Below are positions 31,457 to 43,855 of a stretch of DNA of 64,000 nt, piece after piece; within the stretch, counting starts at the first letter, position 1; the number at the start of each line of letters is the position of its first letter. The translations under genes and the position numbers were made by a program. The notes beneath the pieces are model-generated. The model was given only the letters and a program-made list of their open reading frames with translations. It did not search any database and was not told the origin of the DNA. The stretch covers positions 30,820,446 to 30,884,445 of the forward strand of contig CM034315.1 of NCBI GenBank assembly GCA_019925795.1. The letters run 5' to 3'. The stretch is from Dendrobium chrysotoxum (Eukaryota > Streptophyta > Magnoliopsida > Asparagales > Orchidaceae).

Positions 31457-32254
31457 CTCACTCCCAAATCACTCTTTTTTCACTCTCAAGAAGAAATTCA
31501 TAGAAGATTATTTAGACAGTCAGTTTTAGGACCCTTATATACAAAGGACAAGAAAAACCGTCCAAAAACTAAAAATTTCAAGTTTGACGGAGTCAGATCA
31601 TACCATATGATCGCACTTTATACATACGAACAATTTAAAAATATGAATGATTCGTCCCATATGATATTATACGAACCTATAAGACCCAGATTTTGTACTC
31701 TGGATATGATGTACAAAATCATTTCATATTGTACGAACAGTTCAAAATAATGAACGATTCATCCCATACGATCCTGTACGAACATATGAAACCCAATTTT
31801 TATACTCTGGAAATGATATACGAAAACTATTCGTACTGTACGAACAGTTCAAAATAATGAACGGTTCATCCCGTACAATCCTGTACGAACCTATGAAACC
31901 AAGTTCTCGTACTCTGGAAATGATGTACAAAAACCATTCGTATTATATGAACAGTTCAAAATAATGAACGATTTGTCCCGTACGATCATGTACGAATTTG
32001 TGAAACCTAATTTTCATACTCTAGAAATAATGTACAAAAATATTTCATATTGTATAATTTATACTTAGAAAAAAATTTCACTCACAACCAGGCAGGTTAG
32101 TTTTAGAGGAAAAACTATATAAATCATCCCGTACGACAAAAATAAACTTTTTCAGCATATGTTAGGAGAAATAATAACCAAACAATAAGATTTTGTTATC
32201 ATCAAAAACTCATATAATTATAAAAATAAAGTCTTGAAAAATTAATTTGCAATA
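31457..32254 (-). mobile_element. LTR K, right part (U3)
   Basis: Continuation of LTR K after element C. It ends at 32254 with minus-strand TATTGCAAATT, the usual Sirevirus LTR start. U3 consists of four 107-bp tandem units (31634-32061). No target duplication was found with the left end at 22424, so I cannot say whether it is a solo LTR. Confidence 0.8.
31634..32061 (-). repeat. Four 107-bp tandem units in U3 of LTR K
   Basis: Units start at 31634, 31741, 31848 and 31955 (ttcaaaataatgaacg...). Each holds a palindromic site of the type TTCGTAC-N-GTACGAA (perfect at 31830-31844) and a second CGTACGAT-type site. The unit length matches the roughly 106-bp pair spacing in the main LTR family. 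Confidence 0.88.
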
Positions 32255-32857
32255 ATCTTAACAAAAAGAACTTAATCTAAGATTCTTAATTAGTATTTCA
32301 TTAAATAATAAATATTTTTATGAAAAATGTAAGGTGAATACTAAAGGAAATGTAAAGAAATATTTAGTGAAAGAAAATGAACTCAAGAACTCCAAGAAAA
32401 GTTACACGATTTAGTGTGTTGAAACTTTTGAACCAAGGATTTATCTTGCAAATATAAAGAGCACTTGGAATGAAGATCAAAGATTTTCCTCTCATGATTT
32501 TGCATGAAAAAAAGGAAAGAGGAAGGGAGAATATGCTGGAATTATCAAGTTTTGATCAACCCTCATATGAAGAGAATGAGGGGTATTTATAGAAAATAAT
32601 AAATGTTAAACTAATTTTAAAGAAAACTAATAATTTAGCAATATTTTATCAACTAATAATATAATATTTAATAAAGAATTTCTTTACATTAAAGATATAA
32701 GTTTTAAATTGCTAGAAAATTGCTAGTCACATTGATAAGTCAAAAAGTCTTCATATATAATCAAAATAATACAAAAAATGGCTAGTCAACTTACATTATT
32801 AAAACCGAATAATGTTTAAAAAATCATTAAAAGTTTAATTTAGCTCTAATGTGGGTC
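32255..32857. other. No gene recognised
   Basis: AT-rich. A minus-strand TATAAATA near 32580-32600 and a pyrimidine-rich stretch suggest part of another LTR, but I could not define ends. Confidence 0.4.
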
Positions 32858-32862
32858 ATGTA

Positions 32863-34723
32863 TGAAAGTTCAATTTATGGTTGTTAGACCACTTGAACTA
32901 CAATGGTACATAAAGAGGGGAGTGAATTGGTATTTTAAATTTTCTTTTTCAAAAATCTCTTCTTTGAAAAACTTAAACCAAATTCACAACTATAACTTTA
33001 AAATAGATTTTCTCAATTGGAAGCAAATAATAAGAAAAATCAAATACTAAATTTTTTTTTTATTTTGTAAAAAAATAAATAAAATAATTTTTTTCTTCCA
33101 TTTTATTTTCAGATTTTTATTTCTTTTTCTTTGCTAATAAAATTTAAACCCAAAAACAATCACAAGGTTTTTAACTCAAATTTGCAAGAAGCTAAACGTG
33201 CAAAAAAATAAAATGCAGAAAAATAAAGTACTAAAAAATAAGAACAAGCACACCATATTTATAATAATTCGGTCAAACTTAACCAACATACACTCCCTAG
33301 AATCCTCCTCTCTGGGTATTGCACTAAATCTTTTAGTGTCTCTCCTTTTTTCCCCACAACAAGGCAGAGAAGCTTTTATAAGAATCTCTTCCACCAATCT
33401 GATGCGGAGGAGTAGTTGAATCCCTTTCACCAACAATACAGTAGAGTAGCTGAATCCCTTTCTCCAACAGTTTAGTGGAGTAATCGGTGGCCCTTTGACT
33501 CCAAAAGGTTCTTCCCAGAGTTTCCCTCAAGTAAAACCTTAACCCATGGAGGAAGAAGATAATGTTGGCTTGAGTAACCATATGTAGATCCTCTCTCACA
33601 CACTCCCTTGATCCCACAAGTCTATTCTCCCTCTCTCTCAATGACAGTTCTCTCCCCCTTACCCAAAGCTCACTTTACAAACTATCTCTCATAGAAGACT
33701 CAAACCCCTTGACTATCATAGACATCTCCAAACAAAATTAGAGATGTTTAAATAGGAGGCTCTAAGAAAATCTTAATTTTCAATTTAGTCGTCACCATTC
33801 TTAGTACGATCTATCGATCGTACAATACGATTAGTTCAATTCTCCTTTTGTAGTATTATCTGATGAATAGTATACATGATGATTAGTTAATGATTGTTAA
33901 CTGATCGTACTATACAAAAGAATAGTAACACGGTATGATTAGTTTAATTCAAGATCGAATCGCAGATGACGAACAAAAATTATCTAAAGAGCACTCGAGT
34001 GATTTGGACAGTTCAATTTTTAGATCGTAATAGATGAACCAAACTTCATCCAAAGATTCCTCGGGTGATTCATACAATACAATATATGTATCATACGGTA
34101 CGATCTGAAATCAATCAGATCCGATTAATTGCTTAATTAATTGACCTAATTAGGTAATTATTTAAAAGATCATACAATGTGAAATAATTTATATAGTATA
34201 AATAGTTTAAAATAAAAAATTCAAATTTGTCTATTTTAGATAAGTTTGATTTGACAGTGGGATTTCTAATTATAACTGATCTTCCAGCAAGATATGGTGT
34301 TCGCACTATGTGATTGGTTATATTACAAATTAATTTCTTTAATTTAAAAGAAAACATTTTAATTAGTTTCCATTTTAACATATCGTGCAATACGATCAAG
34401 ATCATATAGTATGATTAACAGAAAAATTAAAAATATTTATTTTACACTTCCACTGTATGTGTGTGTGCACGATTACTATGCTAACAAATACCTATTATAA
34501 TATATTGACTCAAAAAAGATAAAAATACAGACTCTTATAAAATTCAATCCTATACTACCCAATTTTGAGAACTGATCTTTTAGAGATGCTTAGTGTATGT
34601 TGTACAAGAAATATTAGTACACACAAAAAAATATATGCAATAATAACAAGCAGGAGAAATTAAATAAACTCTAATAATATTGGTAATCATTAAAATATAA
34701 GCTCGGACTCCTAGATTGCAACA
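32863..34723 (-). mobile_element. Solo LTR I, Sirevirus-related
   Basis: 1861 bp, minus-strand TGTTGCAATCTAGG at 34723 to CTTTCA at 32863. Perfect 5-bp duplication ATGTA at 32858-32862 and 34724-34728. No PBS or polypurine tract adjoins either side, so it is a solo LTR made by recombination between two LTRs. The leader at about 33260-33700 is related to LTRs E and K. U3 palindromes are of the ATCGTAC-N-GTACGAT type (33817-33831, 34382-34396, 34401-34415). Confidence 0.9.
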
Positions 34724-34728
34724 ATGTA

Positions 34729-35438
34729 ACCTATTATATTATATTTAAGAAATCTATTGGAATGAAAATTAAGCTACAATTCAATCATTATAATATCATG
34801 TTTTGCTAAAATAAAAACTTATGCATATTGTAATCTATTTAATAATATATTAAATATCCATACAAAAATATGATGTAATTTAGATAAAATCATTTGTATA
34901 TCAGTAAATTTTTGTTAAAAAAAATTAATTCAAAATAAATACATGATAAAATTTTAACCATATAGGCTTATTAGTTTTAATTATCCTAATTTCGTATCTT
35001 TTTATATTAAATAAAATTTATATGATATATATGAAACATATAAAATTTATTTAATAACAAAATCTTATTTAGTTTTAAATTGGGTTTATTATCCTTAATT
35101 AATAATATGCAATGCAAATTAATAAATATATTAGATTGTGAGCAAACCAAATCATGCAAATAAATATCTATGAACCTCTAAGATGGTCCTAAGTTAATAT
35201 AACTTGAATTATCATATATATAAGCCTTCAAGCTATCTACCTTGGTCCATCTTGGGTTCTTCCAAGCTCAAATTTTGATTGAACTTGGGTTGTGTAATGT
35301 ACATCTCATATAAACAATCATCTTGCACATCCATCAAACTCATGCACTTAAAATATTAAGCATACAAATTAGAACATCTAAGCATATATTTGTTATCATC
35401 AAAATCACTAGAATAGGTCATGAGGCAATAATGCCAAC
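34729..35438 (-). mobile_element. Possible old LTR fragment N
   Basis: The minus-strand start TGTTGGCATTATTGCC at 35438 looks like an LTR beginning, followed by a U3-like stretch with GATGATAACAAATA as in the other LTRs here. The other end was not found. The rest of the stretch is AT-rich without genes. Confidence 0.4.
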
Positions 35439-35540
35439 AAATTTTTCTAATCATATTTATAAATCAAAGAAAATGCTTTATATTTGAAATAAGCTTCTCA
35501 AGCTTTGATTTTATTGGCTAAGCATCTACTTAATTTACAA

Positions 35541-35930
35541 TGAGTTTAGAAAAGGTAGAGTAGATACCACCCTATTCTTAAAGAACTTAGGAGATGATTT
35601 GATTATTATACAAGCATATGTGGATGATAAACTATCTGAAAGTAAAAAAATAAATCTTTGCACCATGAATTTTCTTCTTTGATGTCTAAAAGTTTTGAGT
35701 GTCAAGAGAGAACTCAAATTTCCTTGGATCTTTAGGTGATGCAACAAAAAATGACATTCATTTGTCAAATCAAGTATGCAAATAAATTAACATAAAAATT
35801 TGATATGAAGATATTCAAATCAAGAAAAACCCCCATAAGTCCTTTAACAAAATTAGAATTAGATGAATTAGTTAAGTCTATTGATCAAAAGCTTTATAGT
35901 ACCATGGTATGTTCACTTGTATACAAATAA
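35541..35930 (+). pseudogene. Decayed copia reverse transcriptase fragment
   Basis: Plus-strand frames read EFRKGRVDTTLFLKNLGDD, then IIIQAYVDDKLS, which is the RT catalytic YVDD box. After frameshifts come MTFICQIKYANKL and LVKSIDQKLYSTMV, equivalents of the RT C-terminal FLNQSKYTKDIL and DQKKYRGIIG. Many stops. No adjacent LTR on this strand was identified; the fragment is more diverged than elements A-D. Confidence 0.82.
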
Positions 35931-37816
35931 TTTTTTCGCAAATAATTTTAAAAAAAAAAGCTCCTAGGCCAAAAACTCTCCTCTCTTTGCATTACAAAGT
36001 GCAAATACTTTCTTACAAAGCATCCTCTTGAAAGTCAAGGTGAGAGTTTTCTCTTTTGCATCTTCTTCTTCATCTTACTCTAAGAAAAAGTGATACAAAA
36101 GAGAGAGAGAAGGGGAAAGACAGAAAATGATTTCTCTACCTCATTTTTTGAAACTTAATGCTAAAAATGATAAGGACAGAAAATTGTAATGAAATTTTTG
36201 AAAAGGAATACAAAATTGCGACAGAATAATAAATTAAATAAAGGCTTTGACTATTAATTAAATGGTCTTAAATTTAAAATTTATGTATATAATATATGCA
36301 TGAGTTTACCTTAATGACTCAAATGTTTCAAAATATACAACACGTGTAATCAATAAGTAAAAACACCCCTTCTATTGAAAAGAAATTAGCATTCATAACC
36401 AACATTCTTGAAGATGAAAAAATCACGTAGATAATCCTTAAGAGCCACCTGTTATATTTAATCTTGGGAAGTTCAAAGTTACATGACGCCCTTGCAATGC
36501 CTCATTTACCAAATAAAAAGAACAAAAGGTAAGACAAGTTCCCAAAAAAAAAAAATTCAAATAAAAAAAAACTAATCATAAACATAACAAAGGAATGATG
36601 TCAGTTTGGTCAAATCAACTGTAAAGTTGCCAAAAAAGAGGTAGCCATATAAAGGTAAAGACATAAAATTCAAAATTTATAGATGATGCTCCATAAAATA
36701 AATAATAAATAAAAAATAAAAATAAAAATAAAAAAAACGTGTATGGGCTTCATAAATTCACAAGGATACATGAATGTTAAAGAAGATCATCAACAGTTTT
36801 TTGATTGATGCAAATGAAAAACTAGGGAAATTGAACTCCCTAAGTACGGTTTGAAATGAAATGAGCGTAATATATTTCAAATGTAGTAGCTTTAAATATA
36901 TATATATATATATATGATTTGAAGTAAAAAAAATGCCAAATAAAATTTTAGCTTATTTGGAATGCACCATAGTATAATTTTGGTCCATTCAGAACTCATT
37001 AGATTTTGGTGATTTTCAAATATATGATAATTTTTTTGTCATGGTTGCTCGCCTCCATCGCCCCCGGCCACCACTGGTGGTTGGCAATTGCCCTCCACTA
37101 TTGCCCGCCCACCACCAGTGAGCCATCATCATATATGAGCTTTTACACTAAATTCATTTCATTTGATGCCAAACAAGAGAAAAAATAGTTACCTGTATTT
37201 AGTTTACACTCAATTGAATATAATGCATTTTTACTTCGTATTTTCAGCTAACCAAGAGTCCCTAAAACTTCAGCTTCTTTTTATCGTAAAGTAGCTGCAA
37301 GAATTATCCGTAGTTATAGTACGCAAGAAGAACTAAGAAAATATAAAGACTGAAAGGATGCAGGAACGATTGATCACATAGAATGGCTAGTTGATACCAA
37401 TATTTAACTACTTTCGAGTACCACCTGCCTAACAAGCACAACAAAATCCATGAGCTACAAAATACCACAAATCACCAAATCAGATTTTGTCCTAAGGACT
37501 GAACTTTACAATGCATTTACATTTCTTAGATGAGGTGACATTGAAGAACCCAATGACATCATGATGCAAAGTGTCTTAGTCTATAACTTACTAATGCAGA
37601 TATACAATGAGATGCACATACAAACCTCTGCATCACAAGTTTTTAATTTAAGCAACTTCTATTTCCTGTAGGTAACCATAAAAAAATTGAAGAAACTCTG
37701 GCAGATAATAACTTATAATGGCCTTCTACTTGAAAGAAGATACATAAACATAGAAATATAAAAAATCATTCAATCAAATGAAAATCACGCCACTATAATC
37801 AAATATGAGAAGAATT
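35931..37816. other. No gene recognised
   Basis: AT-rich, with short AT and AAAT simple repeats (36700-36735, 36897-36916) and one small GC-rich patch at about 37040-37130. Nothing coding that I can support. Confidence 0.5.
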
Positions 37817-37938
37817 AGGCTTCGTTTAGGATGACTTTCTTACTGTTTCTTAAAGCAGCTTTTTAATACAATAATTAAATTTTTTGTATTAAAAAGTTAC
37901 TTTAAGAAGCAGTAAAATAGTCGTCCCAAACAAAACCT
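37817..37938. mobile_element. Small foldback MITE
   Basis: About 122 bp, nearly self-complementary: AGGCTTCGTTTAGGATGAC at the left pairs with GTCGTCCCAAACAAAACCT at the right. The arms continue inward through CAGCTTTTTAATACAA / TTGTATTAAAAAG. No clear target duplication, so the superfamily is not assigned. Confidence 0.75.
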
Positions 37939-38600
37939 CAATCATATGCAAACGAAATCAATAATTAGATAACTAGAAGAAAACAAGATCACAAAATAAA
38001 ACATCTCATTTGTACAAGGAGAGGTAACCTCCCCAGAAAATTGTAGGCTCCCCGTTAATCAAAAAGGGAACAAGGAGTTGGACATCCAACCACCAACCAT
38101 GAACTTTATTTAAAAATGCTTTATTCAGTTCTACATTCCTTCAACATCTTTATAACTAAAAATTACCACTTATTACATTTTTTTAAGAGTTCAGAAAATA
38201 AAAAGTCAACCATTAAATTCCAAAAGTTGCTAAAATTTGCATAGTAAAAGTTGCATGATAACTCATGCAAATGATAGATCGAGATAAGCCAGCATAAAAA
38301 TTGCTACTGAAATAACCACAACGAACACCTAAAACAAGAAACCACCAGCCCAATGTTAATGGCAAATCAAAAAATTGTCAAAAACCACCACCAAAGCACC
38401 CAATAAAAAAAAGAAATACTGAAATGGGGCAAACTGCAAATTGTACTGAAATGGGGCAAACTGCAAATTGTACTAACCCTTGCACCGCCTAAGCAAAATC
38501 GAAAGTGGAAAATCTTTCCAAAACAATCATGAAACTTTCATAATTCGCCTCTAAAAAGAACTTGTTGAATTTAAATTTACTCATATATGGCACACACATT
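37939..38600. other. No gene recognised; includes a 27-bp tandem duplication
   Basis: Two exact 27-bp units at 38417-38443 and 38444-38470 (tactgaaatggggc...). Otherwise nothing recognised. Confidence 0.6.
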
Positions 38601-40198
38601 TTACTAGCAAGCCGACTAGGTGAAGTTGTGGGTAGCTCCATTATCTAATTTGAGATAAAGTTGTGGGTAGCTCCACTATCCATCAAAATTACCACGGATT
38701 GCTCTCCAATTTACCCCCTTAGTTTCATGATGTGATTTGGAATAAATCCCACCACAGAGTTCAAGGACACCACCGCCATATCCAAATACAACTGTTATGT
38801 CTCCTCCAAGACATCCTCCCGCTCGTCCCCGCTCTCTTCTTCCCCTTCACAGAACATCAAGACCTGAAGGGCTCGATTCTTGCACCTATGCTCGGGTGTA
38901 AATCTCTCATCACACCTGAAACATAACCCTTTCGCCCGCCTATATTGTACTTCTGCTTCTGTGAGGCGCTTGAAATTGTCTCTAAGACGAACTCCAATGC
39001 TCTTCTCCTTAGGTGCTTCCCTCTGAAATAACATTGTTTGGGTTCTCGATGACAAGGTCGTAAAGGTGTTCCTGTAAGCCTCTCCTATGTGATTGCTTTA
39101 GCTGATCTTCTCTACCTGATGTTTCTCCTCTTTGTGCTAGCTCCATTGTCTCCCTCCACCCTCTAGGCCTCACAACCCTAAGCTCAGCTCGGATGTCTTC
39201 CTTAAGGCCCTTCATAAAATTCCCTTCCAACCCTTCCTCAGAATCCCCACAGCCTACCTGAAAGCAGCTCGAACTTCTCCCAATACTCCATGGTAGTCCC
39301 CTCTTGAGTCAAAGCATAGAACTGCTTATGGAGGTCCCCTTCCCAAATGGCTCAGAAACATTCCAACAAACAATCCTTAAATTCTCCCCAATAATAGAGC
39401 GAATACTTAGCTTCTCTCCGCTGAAACCAAGCTAGAGTTTTTCCTTCTAAACATAGGGATAAGCTTTTCCCCTCCGTCAGACCATTGATGGCAAATTAAC
39501 TCTGAACATCTTCCGCATCAAAGACTGGCATCTTTAGCTGCCTTAATCTCGCATCCATCCCCCAATGGTTTCTCCCGTGTGTGATTATCTCTCTTCTTCC
39601 CTTAGCGTATTTGGACCCCATGGTTCGGCCCAACCATGACTTCCTTCGATCCAACTTTCTTCCTGCCCGGGTGGTCTCCAAAAGGAGTAGGTCTCCCCTC
39701 TTCTCGTTGCCCTTTCTTCCGGATACCCTAATGCACCTCCCCTTAGATTTCCCCGTGCTGATTCTTGAGGAAAACGCTCTGCACTTCATCATCCTCCTCC
39801 GAAACTTTATTTCCCTTCCAATCAGCCCTAGGAGTAGCTGGTGAAGCCTTCGATTGCATCTCGATCAACTTCTTAATCATACCTTCCATGCTCTCGAATC
39901 AGTTCTCCATTCGGTTTTCCATGGATGATAGTCTCCCTTCCACTGTTGTAAACCTCCCTTGTATCCCAGAATATTTTTCCTCCATCTCAACCCTGAATTA
40001 TTCCATCTCTCCTTCCAAAGCCTCCATCTTCTTTGCTGCCATTTATGAATCTAGGTTCCAACCAGCAAAAATAAATACCAGAAAACGCTAATGATAGTCT
40101 TTATACAGCAAAAATCAGCCAACAGGGAGGAGATATGCAGCAGAATTCAGTGAGGAGAAATTGAGATCTTGGTCCAGGACATGGCTCTGATATCAATT
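38600..40198 (-). pseudogene. Ty3/gypsy gag and protease remnant
   Basis: Gag begins at about 40042 on the minus strand (MAAKKMEALEGEME) with a coiled-coil N-terminus (VEGRLSSMENRMEN). Several stops and frameshifts follow. The retrotransposon-gag part lies near 39009-39480 (NFMKGLKEDIRAELRVVRP). A chromovirus-type zinc knuckle, LCFRCDERFTPEHRCKN, lies near 38870-38920. The retropepsin active site VILMDSGATHNFIS is near 38650-38690. The element is truncated there, with a small duplication of the ATGGAGCTACCCACAACTT stretch. RT and integrase are absent. Confidence 0.88.
40180..40195 (-). other. Primer binding site of the gypsy element
   Basis: Minus-strand TGATATCAGAGCCATG, one change from the initiator-Met primer site, three bases or so from the LTR end. 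Confidence 0.85.
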
Positions 40199-40822
40199 TG
40201 ATACGCTTGGAGTCAATTTCAACAAATCACAGCAGGAAATCCACAGAAAATAAGCCGAAGATACCAACTTGATACGTCTTGGAGTTAATTTCAGCAAACC
40301 ACAGCAGGAAATTCACATAAAACAAGCCGCAAACAACAAATTTAGGAGGAATGGGGGCTGATTTTTATTAATAACACAACATGAAACAAAAGATATGAGC
40401 GATCTACAATTAGAGATGTAGATCGGTTCTCCCAAATAACTTAGTTGCCACTACGAAGTTCTCACAAAAGAAAAACTACAGAAAACTACAACAAACTCAA
40501 GAAATGCATGCCCCAAAATAAACCTTAGGCCCCTCCTAAAATAAGCTCTCAAATTGCCTCCAAAACTGATTTGTTTCCTTATTAATTTTCCTCTTTAATT
40601 TAAATTCAATTAGGAAATCTTTCCCTCTTGATTTAAATTCAATTAGGAAATCTTTTCCTCTTAAATTCAATTAGAAAATCTTTCCTAATTTATCCTCCCT
40701 TTAATTCCTCTCCTAACAAAATGAATTAATTTTTCATTGGGCCCCACAAGGGGGCCGAAATCTCCCCCTTGAATTTTTCCTGGTCCGCCCCTCCATTTTC
40801 TGTCTCCTCTGCTGCCGTATCA
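40199..40822 (-). mobile_element. 5' LTR of the gypsy element
   Basis: Minus-strand TGATACGGCAGC at 40822 to GCGTATCA at 40199, giving matching TGATAC/GTATCA ends. It contains a 71-bp tandem duplication of its 3' end (40199 and 40270) whose second copy carries the start of a PBS (TTGGTATC). It also has a threefold repeat of about 35 bp (AATTCAATTAGGAAATCTTT, about 40600-40690). Confidence 0.85.
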
Positions 40823-42344
40823 GATTGCAAACTTCAAGTAGCACGATAAATCAAACTTCAAAACTAGCCACTTTTGAATCCAATACAAAGGGTACGAACT
40901 GGAATGTTGGAAGGTGTCCACCAATAAGTTCTGCATCAGATTGACAGAAATGAGATTCTTTTGGTTATCGATATTGATGAGGGTGATCATTAACCAATAT
41001 CATCAAATGAATAACTCCTCTCATTTGTCCTTTGGAGAATAAGCTTGTAGCTATATCCTTAAGCATTTCCATCAAAGATAAAGACAAATCTATCTTTTCA
41101 TTGGGGCACAACACATTATTATCCATAGCATCAATAGTCGATTTGCTTTCTTATTTTTCTTCCAATTTTTTTGGAAATGTTTAGGAAAAAATCTCAAATA
41201 TTTTATATTGGACAGACCATTTATTTGGCAACTATGACAAAACTTCCTTAAAAAATGATACCTTGCCATGAGTATTTTACACATGCAAAATGAAGTTTAA
41301 AATTGATCCATCCATGGATCAATTTTCTATGCATAAAATGTCATATCATAAGTGGGATTTTCAATTTTTCTTTCACATTAGAAGGCCTAGTCCATCCTTT
41401 ATTCATCATAGTCATATCTCGTCATCTTCTTCCATATTACCCACATTTGTCTAACAAGCTTCGATGGTAAGGTTATGGAAGTACTGTTAACCCATGAGCT
41501 TAAGCTTTTATTAAATGTTTTAAAAATCATAAACATATTTTAATATACTAATTATCTGCTCATGTACTTATTATTTCTATTAAGTATCAAATCAAACAAT
41601 ACTTTTATATACTCACATGACATTATTTAGTATTTTTACATTAATTACGAATTAAAAGGTAATATAAAAATGTATAAATTCAAGGGGAGTTACATAACCC
41701 GAAATCTTATATATATAATCAGAGTATGTTCCATCATTAAAAAAAAGGGATCCTATGAGGTTAGGCTTATATTAAAAGTTATACTGATCAAAAATATATT
41801 TTGATATGAGCTAACGTTATTTAAATAAGATTTGTGGAGGTATTAGGGTACACATTTTAGGTAAAAATTCAAATAGAAAATCATGAGAAAAATACACTCT
41901 AAAGAACTTAAATGACTCAAAGAAAGATGGTGGACCAATTAGTTTGAGTTAACCCAAGTGAATTCAAGATCAGGCTTCAAAATACAAATTATCATATTCA
42001 ATTATTGAGTCTTTTATTATTGTATTTTTCAAGTTTTAAAAATGTCAAGATAACCAGCACACACTCACTACAAAATCAAGCACAAATTAAATCCAACATA
42101 AAAAATTGTAATTAATCTTAATTGATCATACTACACAATTTTGATCAAATTGTACAACCTACTAGAACTTAAAATTTTCTAAGCACTGATTGGATTATAT
42201 GAATAGACTCAATTTCAAAATTATAGGATAAGTAATTTCTCGTTAAGATTAGAAAATGTATCATTATTAATGGAAATTGATGTTGATGTTTATTGTACAA
42301 TCACAATTGTACTATATGATATACCTTATTTCTGGAAATATATT
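40823..42344. other. No gene recognised
   Basis: AT-rich intergenic sequence. I found no ORF with homology, no RNA gene and no clear repeat ends. Confidence 0.5.
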
Positions 42345-42590
42345 AAAATGATCTTTTTTTTTAGAATGGGGGTATCTACCCACTGCCACCCCCATTGGAG
42401 GCGCTTGGCAGCATAACTAATCCGTCGGCTGACCTAGAGGAGGCACCCACCCTAGTAACCTCCTGGCCCACACTTGATCAGGCCCCACTTAAGAGGCGCT
42501 ACCACCCGAGGGGATCGAGCACGGGTTGGGGGGTTCCCAACCGCACTTGCCCACTAACCAAGCTAAGCAACGGTGGGTTAAAAATGATCT
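42345..42590 (-). mobile_element. tRNA-derived SINE with 10-bp target duplication
   Basis: The body 42355-42580 is GC-rich in AT-rich surroundings. On the minus strand it has a pol III A-box-like TAGCTTGGTTAGTGG near the 5' end and a B-box-like GTGCTCGATCCCC about 40 bp on. It ends in CATTCT plus a run of nine A. Identical AAAATGATCT lies at 42345-42354 and 42581-42590. A tRNA-like head, A-rich tail and long direct repeats are SINE hallmarks. No protein is expected. Confidence 0.88.
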
Positions 42591-43855
42591 ATTTACACGA
42601 TCTACCTCTGCTTACCTAAATAGGTCCAAGCCTCAAAGGATGCTCTCATGCACACTTAAATGTATCATATTCTTGCTTAAATATTACCAAATGCTTTGAA
42701 ACATTTTAAATGGTATGTATTTAACTACAAGCATATTATACATGGAGTATATGCTGAATTTTCACCTAAATGATTTATGCAATCATATCATCACAGATTT
42801 AACAAATAGAAAGTTTTGCTTCCTTTTTTTTTTTCAGATTCCATACAGATTGCAGCAAAAAATGATATTACAAATGAAAGCCACTAAAATGTACTTGTAA
42901 AAGATGCAGGTACAAATAGATGCCTAGTTTGGTAACTGCAGTTTGAAAATAAAGAAATAAAGACATTTTTTAAGAAAGCTGAGAATAAAAGATATTCATC
43001 TTAGAAATTCAAAAAAAAAAAAGCATAAGTCAGCAACTAGTCAAACAAGAGGTACAGGCGAACATAATGCAGAAATTCATCTAAACTAGTTATGGCAGTA
43101 ATACACTAATTCCACTTCATGCACATCAGCAATTGCACAATTCCATCGAAGGAGACCAAAGGACGTTACTCCTTCAATAAAAATAAAAAAAAAAAAGAAA
43201 AAGAAATTTACCAACAAATGCTATTTATGAACGCAGGCCTGCTGCCTCGTTCCTTTGACCAGTAATCATATCTCAAGGAGAAGTCATTCAGCTAATGCAT
43301 CTGCAACAAAGATCAATTTGGTCTGAAATCATTAACAAATCGAAACATGTTTTCTCAGGAAAAACGGACCAAATGGTACCAAGAAAATAGCACAAAGATC
43401 AAACCAGGATTATTAATTATGGTGGCAAAATTTGAAAAGCAATATTCAGAAGGCTGCATATTGTATGTTTCAGCAAATAGAATCTTGTTTAGATAAACCA
43501 AATAGTCCAAAAGGGCCTATTTGGTTAAGATGAACCTGTGCTCAATCACTTAATTTTATCACCTAATGGCTCAAAAGTGCAATACTGGGGGCAATTCAAC
43601 ATTTGAATAACTCTCAATCCAACAAAAAAGTTTAACTCTACTAGCCCACATCAAATTTAACCCACTCCTATCCCTTGAGTTCAATGATGTGGAAACAATT
43701 GGATTAAACTTCTGTTGAACAGATTCCTAATAAACAGTTTTATTGATAATTTTTATGGGGTTTAGAGCTTCATAAGTGATCCATGATTAATGACAGAGTA
43801 GTCCATGATAAAAATAGTTTTACTTGTTCAAGAAAATAATGTATGAATATTAATA
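42591..43855. other. No gene recognised
   Basis: AT-rich. The short GC-richer stretch at 43225-43310 could be an exon remnant or UTR, but I see no supporting ORF. Confidence 0.45.

Noticed and set aside
35535..35768. Minus-strand 77-aa ORF
   Set aside because: Shadow of the plus-strand copia RT fragment with its YVDD box.
42481..42580. Functional tRNA gene
   Set aside because: A and B boxes are present, but no cloverleaf with a 7-bp acceptor stem can be drawn, and the sequence continues into a SINE body with A tail.
42395..42619. Proline-rich 74-aa ORF
   Set aside because: Lies within the SINE, antisense to its pol III boxes.
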